Origin: Zoroaster sp. YZ-2022
Lineage: Eukaryota; Echinodermata; Asteroidea; Forcipulatida; Zoroasteridae
Direction: 5' to 3'
Assembly (NCBI GenBank): GCA_029582265.1
Contig: CM055819.1
Coordinates: 35,285,288 to 35,349,287 of the forward strand
Length of the DNA stretch: 64,000 nt
Of the stretch, positions 16,173 through 25,217 are shown piece after piece. Each line of letters begins with the position of its first letter. Within the stretch, counting starts at the first letter, position 1. The notes beneath the pieces were generated by a model. The model was not told the origin of the DNA. It was given only the letters and a program-made list of their open reading frames with translations, and searched no databases. The position numbers and the translations under genes are program-made.

Positions 16173-17417
16173 TAAAAGTAACAGAAGTGCGACATAAACC
16201 ATGAATCAGAAGAAATATTTAGGGCTGATAACTCACTTAAGTCTCTTCTTCCCCTTCCTCTTCGGTTTGTGTACGGCATGGATCTATTCGAGATAGCGAT
16301 TGTCGCTGTTCCTCTCCTTCGGAAACGTTGAATACCTTGTTTTACCCACGGCACTAAGTCTTCGTTCTGTGGATTGGCTTCGACTGGATTGTATGTCTCC
16401 ATTGATTGCTCAGAATCGCTGCTTTGCAAATCGTCTTCGTAGTTAGGAGGTCGAGTTCTTTCCGGGTTTTTCCCCTTTGCCTTTAACAGCATCGGCCCAG
16501 TTCTTTGTCTCCGCGTAATTGATTTTGCTTTGTTCAGTTGTGTCGCTCGTTCGTTGTTTTTGAGGTGTAGGTCGAGTTGATGGTCCTGCCGTGTCTTCTG
16601 ATGACCGATTCCGCTGAGAATCATGTTTTGGGTTGTTCACGTTGTCCACCTTGTGTGTTGGTTTGTCGACTTTTGCGGGGTCCTTCTCTACCGGTTTCTT
16701 TGCAGTTGAAGGCGTCTTCTCCGTCTGTGTTGTCTCGTTCTCGTCCGTTGCTTGTGGTGTGTTGGTTCTGATTTCTGTATTCTCTTCTGGTTGTTCGTTA
16801 GCTTTTTTCACTTTGTGTTTCCGCTTCTTGTGGGTCGTTTTCAATGTTCTTGTTCATTTCTTCCTTGCATGTTGCAATCTCTTGCTATGTGTCCTGGCTG
16901 ATGGCACAGTCGACAGGTTCTGATTTGGCCTCGATGTCTTATCGGCAACGTGAAGTTTCCAACTCGCAAGAAGCTGGGAATGGGTTTTTAAACGTTCTTT
17001 ATAAGCATACTTCTCACACCTGTTTCAACTGTGTCGTCAAAGCTGTGGTACTGTCGTCGTATGTTGGCTACTGTACCGTATGGTGATAAGGCAGCAGCAA
17101 CAGTTTGATCTGACATCTCGTAGGGCGCTGTCACGTATGCCACCAACGTGTCCTGAATACCTGCTCTTTCGCACGGAATAAGCATCCCTTGAATTTTAAT
17201 TCCACTGTGTGCGACTTGTTCACAATGCATTTCATTGTCAAAGGACACGTTGAACCATCCTGTTTTGCGTCCGCTATGCATTTAATTGTTCCAGTAGAGC
17301 CTATTTCTTTGCCAGTTGCGTAATAGACTTCCTCGGGTGTTACGTGAAAGCCTCGCGGGTTGAATCGTATTGTGTTTGGTCATTTCAAAGCGTCCCTGTA
17401 GAAAGTGTAGGTTGACA
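16172..17417 (-). pseudogene. LINE ORF1: RRM-like domain and CCHC zinc knuckle
   Basis: Nucleic-acid-binding ORF1 of the same LINE. N-terminal part (17417-17000): RFNPRGFHVTPEEVYYATG and DTLVAYVTAPYEMSDQTVAAALSPYGTV, an RRM-like strand/helix pattern with a frame change near 17280. Near 16890-16935 comes CRLCHQPGHIARDC (CX2CX4HX4C zinc knuckle). A long Lys/Thr/Glu/Pro-rich disordered tail follows (16844-16450), then an Arg/Gly-rich end. The stop is TAA at 16174-16172, overlapping the ORF2 ATG. An in-frame stop near 17376 and frame changes near 17280 and 16990 make it a relic. Confidence 0.78.
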
Positions 17418-17664
17418 TGATGGCTGATGGTAGAGGCAAGATGGCGTCGGCGTACCTATACGCCTAGCCCTTTGCCTATTTCAAAAAAACTGCTTCAAAC
17501 CTTGTTATTTGTAGGAAACTTTCCAACTGTAGTCTTGTTTTTGTCTATGCATGTTCTTAGTGCAAAACGTACCTTTAGTTCAGAGTATCGGAGAGGTCCA
17601 CAAATTTAAGAAAAAAGGCGGTTTTTCGAGAGCAGGATGTGAAACACGATTTGCGCCTCGAATG

Positions 17665-17781
17665 CTTTATTACTATTAGTATTACTATTAGTATTACTAT
17701 TAGTATTAGTATTACTATTAGTATTACTATTACTATTACTATTAGTATTACTATTAGTATTACTATTACTATTACTATTAC
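17665..17781. repeat. ATTACT/ATTAGT microsatellite
   Basis: About 19 units of hexamers ATTACT and ATTAGT. The apparent Asn/Ser/Thr-repeat ORF on the minus strand is a translation of this repeat. It sits ~55 bp left of the start of Polinton copy 2. Confidence 0.95.
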
Positions 17782-17834
17782 AGATGATAATTAATAAAAC
17801 ATTTAAAAAACAAATTGAAATGTGAAACTTACTT

Positions 17835-18021
17835 GGCAATAAAGCTGATAAACTAAGCTATTAAGCGCGTCGTTTACATCTAGCTTTCCCAAATCGGCTG
17901 GATTTATTTTAAACACTTTTTTACCAAGCATGCTATAAAGAACGGTTATAATTCCTACGACTGCGCCGTGATAAGCTGAATTGACGATTCATTTCGTATC
18001 TATCATTGATGTTGAAGACAT
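17835..18021 (-). pseudogene. Copy 2 homologue of the 80-aa membrane protein, truncated
   Basis: Matches the product of 2844-3086 over SAYHGAVVGIITVLYSMLGKK and the PADLGKLDV segment. It has an in-frame stop at codon 11 or so and loses homology at ~17835. This marks the left breakpoint of Polinton copy 2; integrase and polymerase are absent. The start is preceded by CTATAAAATATG. Confidence 0.78.
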
Positions 18022-18056
18022 ATTTTATAGTATAGACAATATTTTTTTAATTTCTT

Positions 18057-18437
18057 TTATTCCATTTCGTAAAAATTAACTTTATTTTTTTACTGGCGAT
18101 GGCTGCTCAATAGTTTTTACAACGGGCGATGGCTGCTCAATAGTTTCTATAGGTTGTTTTTCTCGATTAGAGTTTAGGTAAATGATTAAACCTAGTAAAC
18201 CTATTACTCCTATCCCGATGTACAGCATGTTTTTTGATTCATCGTTGTCGTTTTCTTTGTTACGCTAGCTTCATTAGTAACGTTTGCCTCGCCAGCCGCT
18301 TTCTTTTTTAAATTTAGTTTTTTCTTTTTATTAAGTTCCGCGAGTCTTTTACCGGCTGCGACTCTGTTTGGATTTTAAATTTTTTTAGTCGGTGTTTTCG
18401 TTACTTGATTTATCTCCGCTTGCTTCTCTAACTCCAT
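18057..18437 (-). pseudogene. Copy 2 homologue of the 157-aa basic membrane protein
   Basis: Shares TKTPTKK, NPNRVAAGKRLAELNKKKK and the terminal E-M-E with 3129-3602. A nonsense codon lies just before NPNR and frames change near 18255 around the transmembrane helix (LYIGIGVIGLLGLI-type sequence near 18185-18230). The K-P-S-P duplication near 18095-18140 is a 21-bp tandem repeat. Non-functional relic. Confidence 0.75.
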
Positions 18438-18469
18438 TGTCTTTTCCGTTTTCTCTGATTCTATTGTCT

Positions 18470-18968
18470 TTATAATCTACGCAAGAATTTTTTCTTTTTA
18501 AATGTTTCGCTGAAATTAGCGCCGCTGTAATCGGTGCCAAGTATATTCCGTACTTGTATATTTCGCATAATGCGGAAGACAGCGCTCGAAATGAGTGGGT
18601 CTTTTTCTAGATCCGTAATTAATTCATCTTCATCGTCGATCATAAATTTGTATCCCATCACATCGGTCATGTTTAAACTCGATCCTAACGCTTTGGCGTA
18701 TAGAGTTATAATCGACGAGCCAAACGAAGATACCATTTCACGTCCTAATCTCGCTTCGTATCGCACGTATAATTCTTGTTCTTGTTCGACTTAATTTAAA
18801 GCTTCAATTTCACTAATACTATACTCTTTACCGAAATATTTTTTCGAGTTTCCTCCAGCAACGACGGCTAACAAACGATCGATGCGTTGACTAGACGGTG
18901 AAACGTTATTTTCAATAAGAGTTGTTGTTGTTGACTCTTCGTTTAAATTTTTTTACAACTTCTTCCAT
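18470..18968 (-). pseudogene. Copy 2 homologue of the 220-aa protein
   Basis: Start MEEV at 18968 (ATATAATAATG). The region from 18766 down matches copy 1 (GSSIITLYAKALGSSLN, DEDELITDLEKDPLISS), with FGKEYSISEIEAL-type sequence upstream in another frame. A stop/frameshift near 18790 and another near 18565 break it. Collinear with copy 1. Confidence 0.75.
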
Positions 18969-18977
18969 TATTATATT

Positions 18978-19124
18978 TAATACTCGAAATATTTGTTTCG
19001 CTGTTGATAGCGGTTTTATAATTTCACTATCGACGCGTGAATATTTATGAATAAAAAACCCAACCCCACCTAGCGTCAAACAGTTTGTAAATACGCAAAA
19101 TCCAACTAAACATTCAATGAGCAT
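18978..19124 (-). CDS. Small membrane ORF between ATPase and the 220-aa homologue
   Basis: MLIECLVGFCVFTNCLTLGGVGFFIHKY gives one strong transmembrane helix (residues 2-25), then a short polar tail. The frame runs on without a stop into MEEV, the start of the next gene, so this is either a separate tiny gene read through or an N-terminal extension. No counterpart is seen in copy 1, where this interval is only ~30 bp. Unknown function. Confidence 0.4.
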
Positions 19125-19153
19125 ATTTATCTAAGTTTTATTATATAAATCTT

Positions 19154-19254
19154 GACAAGTAAGTAACCTACAAGTAACCTAGTCAAGTAACCTACTGTAA
19201 CCTAGTCAAGTCACCTACTACGACCTACTGTAACCTAGTCAAGTCACCTAATCG
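19154..19254. repeat. Iteron cluster after the packaging ATPase (copy 2)
   Basis: About eight spaced copies of GTAACCTA or GTCACCTA, several preceded by TCAA, in 100 bp. Same site as in copy 1 (ATPase stop codon), but with different spacing and variant units. Retention of the motif after clear divergence argues for function or repeated regeneration. Confidence 0.8.
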
Positions 19255-19869
19255 AGTATTGCGTAATCAGTAGGTTGATCCGTTTTTAAAATCAACTTGC
19301 AATGTTTAACTCGTTTTAATTTTTCTTGCATTTACTATTCTCAACTCTTTAGTCGGTATGACGTCATTTTCTCGAAGACAATTTTCGAACGAGTCTCTAT
19401 CTTTACAGTAAAATAAACACGCCCACTTGAGTTGCTCTCTAAAAGATTTTAATACGCTGTTATATTTTTGCGAAAGAATCCAACAGCTGTGGTTGACGTG
19501 TCTACCGCTAAAAGCCAACTCGCTGATTATACATTTATTATTCTCGTCGTATTTTCTATGATTTAATTCTTTACTCGCGCTACAGTCGTCGATGATAAAC
19601 AACGTCTCGTCTCCTTTGAATACGTCGCTATAAATTTCTATCGCTTTGTTTAACGATAAATCGCTCAGATCGTTAACGAGCACTCGCTCGTCGTTCCAAA
19701 TCCATTTTCTATTTTGATAAGCGAGATTTACCGCGACGGTTGGACATAATATGACGATATATTCAAAATATTTTCGATATTTTTGTTGTAATAAATTTAA
19801 AACAAATTCGGTTTTTCCACACCCGGTTTGTCCGCAAATCAACGCAGCGTGTGGATATTTAGGAAGCAT
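19248..19869 (-). pseudogene. Packaging ATPase, copy 2, frameshifted near its end
   Basis: Walker A GQTGCGKTEF and Walker B LFIIDDCSA are intact, with the SCWILSQKYNS segment after them. A single indel near 19333 shifts the last ~25 codons; the homologous C-terminus (LILKTDQPTDYAI) follows in another frame to a stop at 19250-19248. The catalytic core is undamaged. It differs from copy 1 at many positions, mostly conservative, with more G/C at third positions. Confidence 0.88.
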
Positions 19870-21162
19870 ATTTTAATAATAGCCAACATAGCACACTATG
19901 AAATCGTCCATTTTCGATATTGAGTTGAGCGTCCATAATGATATATGTGTAACAGTATAATTCGCCCGCGTCTTCCGATTCTCTATCCATTTGAATCGTA
20001 ATTCCTTCTGATAAGTTTTCTACTCGCCTACCGCTTCCGTGAATTTTGTTGTCGTCGCTGCTTCTCATATCTAAAAACAAACCATATTTATCTAGTAAAT
20101 AATTGGCTTGTTTTACGTTCGACAGATTTAAAGTTTTAGTTACTCTCATGCCGTATTCTTCTCTCGAATCCCCGAAATATTTTTGAATTTCTTCCCAGTG
20201 TTGATACCTGCGCATCCCATGCGCGTAAAGTTGATTGGGAACTCCTTCTATAGTAATCGAAACTTTATCGATTTTTGGATTATAAAATTTGCAAGGATCT
20301 TTTACATCGGGCTCTAGCTCTTTGAATAAAAACAATATTCCTTTCATGCTTTTTGCAGGCGTATTGAGATTTATATTCCACGTTTTATCTCGTTTGTTTA
20401 GCGGTTTGACGCTTTGTCTCAAGACTCTATCGAACAATATAGACAACTTGTCACTATATTGACTTTTAATCGTTTGAGTGAGATGCGGAATATTAACGAC
20501 TTCGTATTCTAAAGAAATTCCGCTTATATTATATTTTGCATTATCATCCGTGCTTTTAATAACTTTAGAAAATTTATTAAACGTGAGTTCGTAGGTTAAC
20601 CAATCCCCGATACCGAGTTGATAATACGGTTGATGATCCGTCAATAGTTCAAAATCGAGCGGAATGTAATATCTATTTATTAAAGTATCCGCGACGGCTT
20701 TGTCTTTTCCCACGTTAGCCGAAGCATCGCTGCCAGTAGCGCCTACTCTTTATTTAGTTACGTTAGCACGTTCGATTCCTTGATACGCTAGATTAGCGAG
20801 TTGGTCTTTCGTCAACCACTCGTCTTTAAAACAATTGTACACGTCAGCATCGTCTAAAGAAAACACTTCATTTCCCTCCATTTTAATGACGATATTTTTA
20901 CGATAGCTCTGCCTATATTATATACGAGCGTTCTTGCATCGTCATTTTCGGATTCGAGATCAATGTTGAAGGCCAATCTCACCGTACCCGGAACGATAAC
21001 GTCGTTTTTTCCCAAATTTGGAAAACGAACCGTCAACAGTTGATTTTCGGTGATGGTGCTAGGATTGTTTGTAATGACAACTTTTTGATGCAATCCTTTT
21101 ATACCTCTCAGTTCTCTTAATTTTCTGTACGGATCTAGTTTGTGTCCGAATGCTTGACTCAT
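19859..21162 (-). pseudogene. Major capsid protein, copy 2, two breaks
   Basis: Same double jelly-roll protein as 4907-6181. N-terminal part 21162-20890 is open (TENQLLTVRFPNLGKNDVIVPG). A frameshift near 20893 and a TAA at 20752-20750 interrupt it, then 280 codons are open to the end (NTPAKSMKGILFLFKE, VSITIEGVPNQLYAHG, HGSGRRVENLSEGITIQM). The C-terminus is longer than in copy 1 and overlaps the ATPase start by 11 bp. Substitutions are spread evenly, so the two copies are separate lineages rather than a recent duplication. Confidence 0.87.
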
Positions 21163-21226
21163 ATTTTAACATGTAACATTATTTTATTTTTAATTTAAAA
21201 AAAAAAATGTTTATAAATTATAAAAC

Positions 21227-21789
21227 ATGGTAGGCCTATCGATAGCGATGATGGTCGGTGGTGCCGTAGTAAACGCGTTGGCTTTTAGCGGATCGAATTG
21301 GTTATTTTCTCAAGGTGGTCATGAAGAACAAAAAAGACACGATTTGGCGATGGAAGAATTTACGAAAGCGAGAGACAAATTTACGAGAGAACGTGAGAAA
21401 TATCTAAATTTAATAAACGAACGACTCGTAAAAGAATTGAATGCTATAAAAACTTTTAACGACATGGACAAAGCGATGAACGAATATTATATCGTCACCG
21501 GGAGCCAATTTGATTTACCGGAAGATTTATACGACGAACCTAAACTAGAAGATTTTTACGTTCCTAGCGAAGAAAAAAAAAACTCGAGAAATTGTATTTA
21601 TCGTTTTAGGTATGAGTGTTGTAGGCTACGTGAGTTATAAATTATTAAAGTCTGATAAAAAATTAAAAGTAATTGCAGAAGGAGGAGATGAAGTCATACC
21701 GATGGAAGATTTAGGTGGTAGGGATGATGACGATTATGAATATGATGATACTGAATTTCAACAAGATGAAGAAAGAGAAAATTTAATAG
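21227..21789 (+). pseudogene. Copy 2 homologue of 143-aa membrane protein fused to the next gene
   Basis: N-terminal part matches 6242 onward (MMVGGAVVNALAFSGSNWLFS, KRHDLAMEEFTKARD, DLYDEPKLEDFYVPSE). A homopolymer-A indel near 21580 shifts frame. The C-terminal anchor (MSVVGYVSYKLL) then continues without the stop present in copy 1, into an acidic GGDEVIPMEDLGGRDDDD segment equivalent to the start of the 157-aa gene (its ATG has become ATT). So stop and start are both lost and the two genes are joined. Homology ends at the palindrome. Confidence 0.8.
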
Positions 21790-21989
21790 TTTTCAAACAG
21801 AAGACAAACCATTTTGATTCTAATCACTCATTTAATGAAAAATGCTTTCAATTTGTGAGCTGAAAGTGACTGTTGAATGTGAAAATCTTGCAATGCAATT
21901 TCAACAGTCACTTTCAGCTCACAAATTGAAAGCATTTTTCATTAAATGAGTGATTAGAATCAAAATGGTTTGTCTTCTGTTTGAAAACT
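21788..21989. repeat. Perfect 90-bp inverted repeat with 22-nt loop
   Basis: Arms 21788-21877 and 21900-21989 match base for base by eye; loop 21878-21899. It sits exactly where copy 2 lacks the block equivalent to ~6780-10380 of copy 1. No target duplication and no coding content. Either a young foldback element or a palindrome made during the deletion. Confidence 0.95.
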
Positions 21990-21997
21990 TGACAAGA

Positions 21998-22049
21998 CCT
22001 CGGACTTGCGTTTCTTTTGCTGTCCTCGGACTTGCGTTTCTTTTGCTGT
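21998..22049. repeat. 26-bp direct duplication beside the palindrome
   Basis: Two exact tandem copies of a 26-bp unit (21998-22023, 22024-22049; unit begins CCTCGGACTTGCG). It separates the palindrome from resumed Polinton sequence at 22050 and looks like further junction repair product. Confidence 0.92.
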
Positions 22050-22346
22050 TCAGTATATGTTTAACGATCCACCGACGTACTGTTCGATTTTTGTAAAATT
22101 TTTGAAAGGTAGTAGTCTTTTTTCACATTTGACGACTGGCAACTTTCGAGCAAACGTATATCATATTCCTTCTCCATCTCGAGATAATAAATTTATTTTT
22201 AACGATGAAACGCAGCAATTAGAATACGAAATGTGCTACAAAACGCGAGATGATGTAACATTTTTGTGCGTGCGAGCTTTTTCGGCGCTATAAACACTAA
22301 AATCTGTTTCGATATAAAAATAAAAAGTTTACCCTTAACGCAATAA
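22050..22346 (+). pseudogene. Copy 2 paralogue A (MASVYGPGY family), 5'-deleted
   Basis: Begins inside the gene at MFNDPPTYCSIFVKF and matches 10390-10681 through YHIPSPSRDNKFIF and CYKTRD. A frameshift near 22285 precedes the last segment (KICFDIKIKSLPL), stop at 22344-22346. The N-terminal half was lost in the deletion marked by the palindrome. Confidence 0.75.
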
Positions 22347-22384
22347 ATATATTTTTTAAATCATTTTAATATGATTAAATAAAT

Positions 22385-22800
22385 ATGGCGAGTATTTACG
22401 GACCTAGTCGTAAAAGCGATCTATTTTCACATTCTAAAAATCATAATCCAACCATTTATAAACACCATGGACATATTGATGAAGACGTATTTATTGATAA
22501 TATTGAATTAATTGGAGATTACTCACTAGGGATTGAAGTCCGGTGGGAGAGTAGTTTCCCACTGTTTTATGTTTATCATTCTTCAAAATGTTCAACTTAT
22601 GCTAAATTAATTAACGGTGAACATTTTTATTCATACACAAAAAACTGGGAAATAACCATTAGAGCTAATACACGTTTCAAATTAGATTTTTCCCAGATTT
22701 TGATTTATTTTATAACGATGAACCCCAGCATTTAGAATGCGGTGCTTGCTTCAAGAGTCAACATTTTTTTTTTAAATCTTTTATTATTAATAGAAAATAA
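22385..22800 (+). pseudogene. Copy 2 paralogue B (MASIYGP family)
   Basis: Starts MASIYGPSRKSDLFSHSKNH (AAATAAATATG), with HGHIDEDVFIDNIEL and a strand-rich body. The frame breaks near 22700. The end, in another frame, repeats the family's YNDEPQHLE...C motif seen in paralogue A, with a stop at 22798-22800. That stop overlaps the next start codon as TAATG. Unknown function; the paralogue pair is a fixed feature of both elements. Confidence 0.68.
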
Positions 22801-23545
22801 TGAGCGTCTCTACAGAATCTTATCCAAACGTTTATCCAGATGTAGTGGCTATGATGTCAGATACTTCCAACAATGTATAAGAGTTAAATGTCAATGCGTT
22901 TCGTTTACAAAAAATCAACGAGATTCAAAAAGAAATTCTAAAAGAAAGAAACGAGCGCGAGGCGGTATATAAAAATATAATAAAATCATCAAAACTTGTT
23001 CCATCGTAGAAACGATGGCAGAATTGGGCTGTATGGGAGCAGGAGGGATTGGAATCGCCAGTATCGCTACCGTCGTAGCAGCGCCCGTGGGATATATACT
23101 CGAAGGACTAGCTTTAGGACTAGGCGGTATGGCGTTTGCGATCAGATACGCGAAATTTAAACTCGATAAAAAAAACTAAAAAACCTACCGAGATAAGAGT
23201 TTTAGCCGAAAGTAAACTCAACACCATCGACAACCACGTTTCAAAAGCGATCGAAGACGGTGTTATAAGTCAAGAAGAATTTCATTTAATCAACGAAGAG
23301 CGAAACAAGTACTCGCAAATGAAAGAATATATTCGAACTAAATTTACTCCTAAAATTTTCGATGGTAAAACAGATGTCAAAGCCATCGACGATAAACAAA
23401 AAACAGACCTCATAGAAAAAATTATGAATTTAAAGTAAACTTTACGATAGATAAATTTTACGATAAAAAACCCGCTTCGCAAATAGCGGAGCGGGTAATT
23501 ACATCTATTCAAGATAAACCTCCCCCGTATAATTCAATTTTTATT
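22800..23545 (+). pseudogene. PPPY-tailed Polinton protein (copy 2, near full length)
   Basis: N-terminus MSVSTESYPNVYPDVVAMM, stop near 22878, then a charged helix (RLQKINEIQKEILKERNERE). A glycine-rich hydrophobic region follows (GAGGIGIASIATVVAAPVGY, EGLALGLGGMAFAI), then a helical block (ESKLNTIDNHVSKAIEDGVI). After a further shift the C-terminal segment ends DKPPPYNS near 23536. At least four breaks. The glycine-rich hydrophobic core suggests membrane insertion; the C-terminal PPPY (23519-23530) suggests recruitment of host WW-domain ubiquitin ligases. Both are inferences from motif and analogy with adenovirus internal proteins. Confidence 0.72.
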
Positions 23546-23661
23546 TTTATTTTTTTAAAATACTATAATCGAGTCGTTTTTCAATCAACTCTTTCATCAC
23601 TATATTATAATTTCTTCTAGCTCTCCCTTCAACGCGCTTTAAACTATTTATTTTTATTGTG

Positions 23662-23871
23662 TTACCACATTTCGTACATCAATTTCGTTTTGTTTTGTAC
23701 CATTTTACATCTTCGACATGGAACTGGTATACTTTTCCCATGTCGAATTCGCCACTGATGTTGCGCGCAATACACATTGTTAGGTACGCTCGGTATGCAA
23801 CACTTCTCTTTTTTACCAACTAAAAGCCATTCGCACGGAACAATCTTTTTAGATAAATATTTCGTCGTCAT
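23662..23871 (-). CDS. Small Cys/His-rich, probable zinc-binding protein (69 aa)
   Basis: Cysteine pattern: PCEW, KEKCCIPSVPNNVYCAQH, then VPCRRCK. This gives a C-x(10-11)-C-x(9-10)-YCxxH knuckle of the kind found in small proteins of large DNA viruses, plus a second CxxC. Intact, starts MTTKYL. Upstream carries the ATTATGTAG motif with a 19-nt gap. Likely regulatory or nucleic-acid associated (inference). No counterpart is seen in copy 1. Confidence 0.55.
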   Translation of the reverse strand: MTTKYLSKKIVPCEWLLVGKKEKCCIPSVPNNVYCAQHQWRIRHGKSIPVPCRRCKMVQNKTKLMYEMW

Positions 23872-23890
23872 CTCCTCTTTTACTATTAAA

Positions 23891-23899
23891 CTACATAAT
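23891..23899 (-). promoter_or_regulatory. ATTATGTAG motif before the zinc-protein gene
   Basis: Minus-strand ATATTATGTAG, 19 nt before ATG. The surrounding ~70 bp are similar to 24545-24620, so the promoter region is itself duplicated. Confidence 0.55.
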
Positions 23900-24016
23900 A
23901 TGAAATCGTTTTTGAATTTTTATCGACAAAAACAATATCTTTTTCCTAAATAAATTTTTCACTATCTATCATATATGCATCTACAAATCGAAGATGTATT
24001 ATCTCAATACGATCTA

Positions 24017-24539
24017 TTAAACAAACGATTGTTTCTTTAAACCTTTTATAGACTCATTAATTTCAACAAAGGCTGTAAGTAATGCATCTTCAATATCTTT
24101 TGAATCAACTAAATTTATATTAATGCGTTCATTTTGAAACGAATGCAATCGATAATCGATAGTACCATCACATTTTCTTTATAAAATCAAACCGCCAAAT
24201 ATATCCTAAAATATATTTTCCTATATTTTTCAAATCCTAAAGTTAACTCTTTAATAAACTTTAATATTGTCTTTAAAAAAATTGTATTATATCTTTTTCT
24301 TTACTATAATGATAGAGCAAAATGGTCGTCGATTGAACTTCAGGAAAAAAGACTCCTTTCTTTAAACGGTTTAAAGAAACTCTCAATTCGAGATTAAAAA
24401 GTTTAGTTAAGAAACTTATAAAAGTTTCTTTTATCCGCTCTTTTAATCTCAAATTATTAATTCCAACATTGGATAGAATCTGACAAACGTAATTTTTTAA
24501 TGCCGGTAATGCTCGTGTAAATAAATATTTTGTCATCAT
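24017..24539 (-). pseudogene. Unknown Polinton gene with same promoter motif, broken
   Basis: Starts MMTKYLFTRALPALKNYVCQ at 24539 and is open for 88 codons of basic helical sequence (LRLKERIKETFISFLTKLFNLEL). After stops near 24270-24220, coding-like sequence resumes in another frame (DYRLHSFQNERININLVDSKDIED, ESIKGLKKQSFV) with a stop at 24019-24017. No family recognised. The MTKYL start is shared with the zinc-protein gene. Confidence 0.5.
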
Positions 24540-24555
24540 CCTCTTAACTATTCAT

Positions 24556-24564
24556 CTACATAAT
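24556..24564 (-). promoter_or_regulatory. ATTATGTAG motif, third instance
   Basis: Minus-strand ATATTATGTAG 16 nt before the ATGATGAC start at 24539. Part of a longer stretch resembling the 23885-23950 region. Confidence 0.55.
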
Positions 24565-24639
24565 ATGAATTCGTTTTTTCAATTTTTATCAACTAAAAAC
24601 AATAGGCCTATCTTTTTTCTAAATCAATTTTACACCTTT

Positions 24640-24790
24640 TTTTAATAACATTGATGACCTCATCAACTCTTTTTTTATGACGTCATCAACCTACTTAACC
24701 TTTGACCTCATCAACCTCGTTCACCTTTGACCTCTTCTACTCATACCCACCAACCACATTTCTAAATACATCAAATCTCCTCTCATAAAA
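24640..24790. other. CRE-like repeat region at right edge of Polinton copy 2
   Basis: TGACGTCA at 24678-24685 flanked by three TGACCTCATCAAC-like words and a CACCTTTGACCTC pair. No gene. Comparable motifs lie right of copy 1. The element's right boundary is probably here, since host intron sequence must begin before 24860. Confidence 0.45.
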
Positions 24791-24860
24791 ATCTAAATTA
24801 ATGAACTGAGCTCGTAATGACAGTTTCCCTCCTACTTGCTTTCTTGGTGTCTGTACTTAC

Positions 24861-25217
24861 CTGCTCCGTCTCCGCGGTAGTTTTCACACTTGTGTCTGAG
24901 CTGCCGAAGTATGAAAATCCACTATCTTGTTTGAAACTCTCTGGGAATTCTTCTTTTCGCGCGTCGTTGAGCTGACAAGTACCATCAGCGGCATTGTGAT
25001 TGAACGATAAACAGCAACTATGCCTCGAGCAAAGCATCATACACTGAATCCGATGTGTTCCCGATTGATTCAGGAACGAGTGACCGATCAGTGCGTGATG
25101 CTCGTACGGCACAAAAAGGCTTCCACGGGTCCCTGGTCCACAACTGGTCTTGGTCGCCGATGCCTCGTAGGACACCCATGACAACATCACCATTGTGAAC
25201 GGTAGCAGCATTTTCAT
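24861..25217 (-). CDS. Host gene exon 1: secreted PAN/Apple-domain protein
   Basis: 119 codons from ATG at 25217. Signal peptide MKMLLPFTMVMLSWVSYEASA (1-21), then a PAN/Apple-like domain with CGPGTRGSLF, CMMLCSRHSCCLSFNHNAADGTCQLN and a closing FSYFGS. PAN domains mediate protein or carbohydrate contact in extracellular proteins. The exon ends at GAGCAG followed by GTAAGTACAG, a strong splice donor (GT at 24860-24859), so the remaining open frame to 24798 is intron. Downstream exons should lie to the left; none was found before Polinton copy 2, which may have inserted in intron 1. Codon use is GC-richer than the Polinton genes. Confidence 0.78.

Noticed and set aside
17606..17839. Asn/Ser/Thr-repeat protein
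   Set aside because: It is the ATTACT/ATTAGT microsatellite.
22742..22972. Arg/Lys-rich 76-aa ORF
   Set aside because: It is out of frame with the start of the PPPY gene, whose frame from 22800 matches the family pattern.
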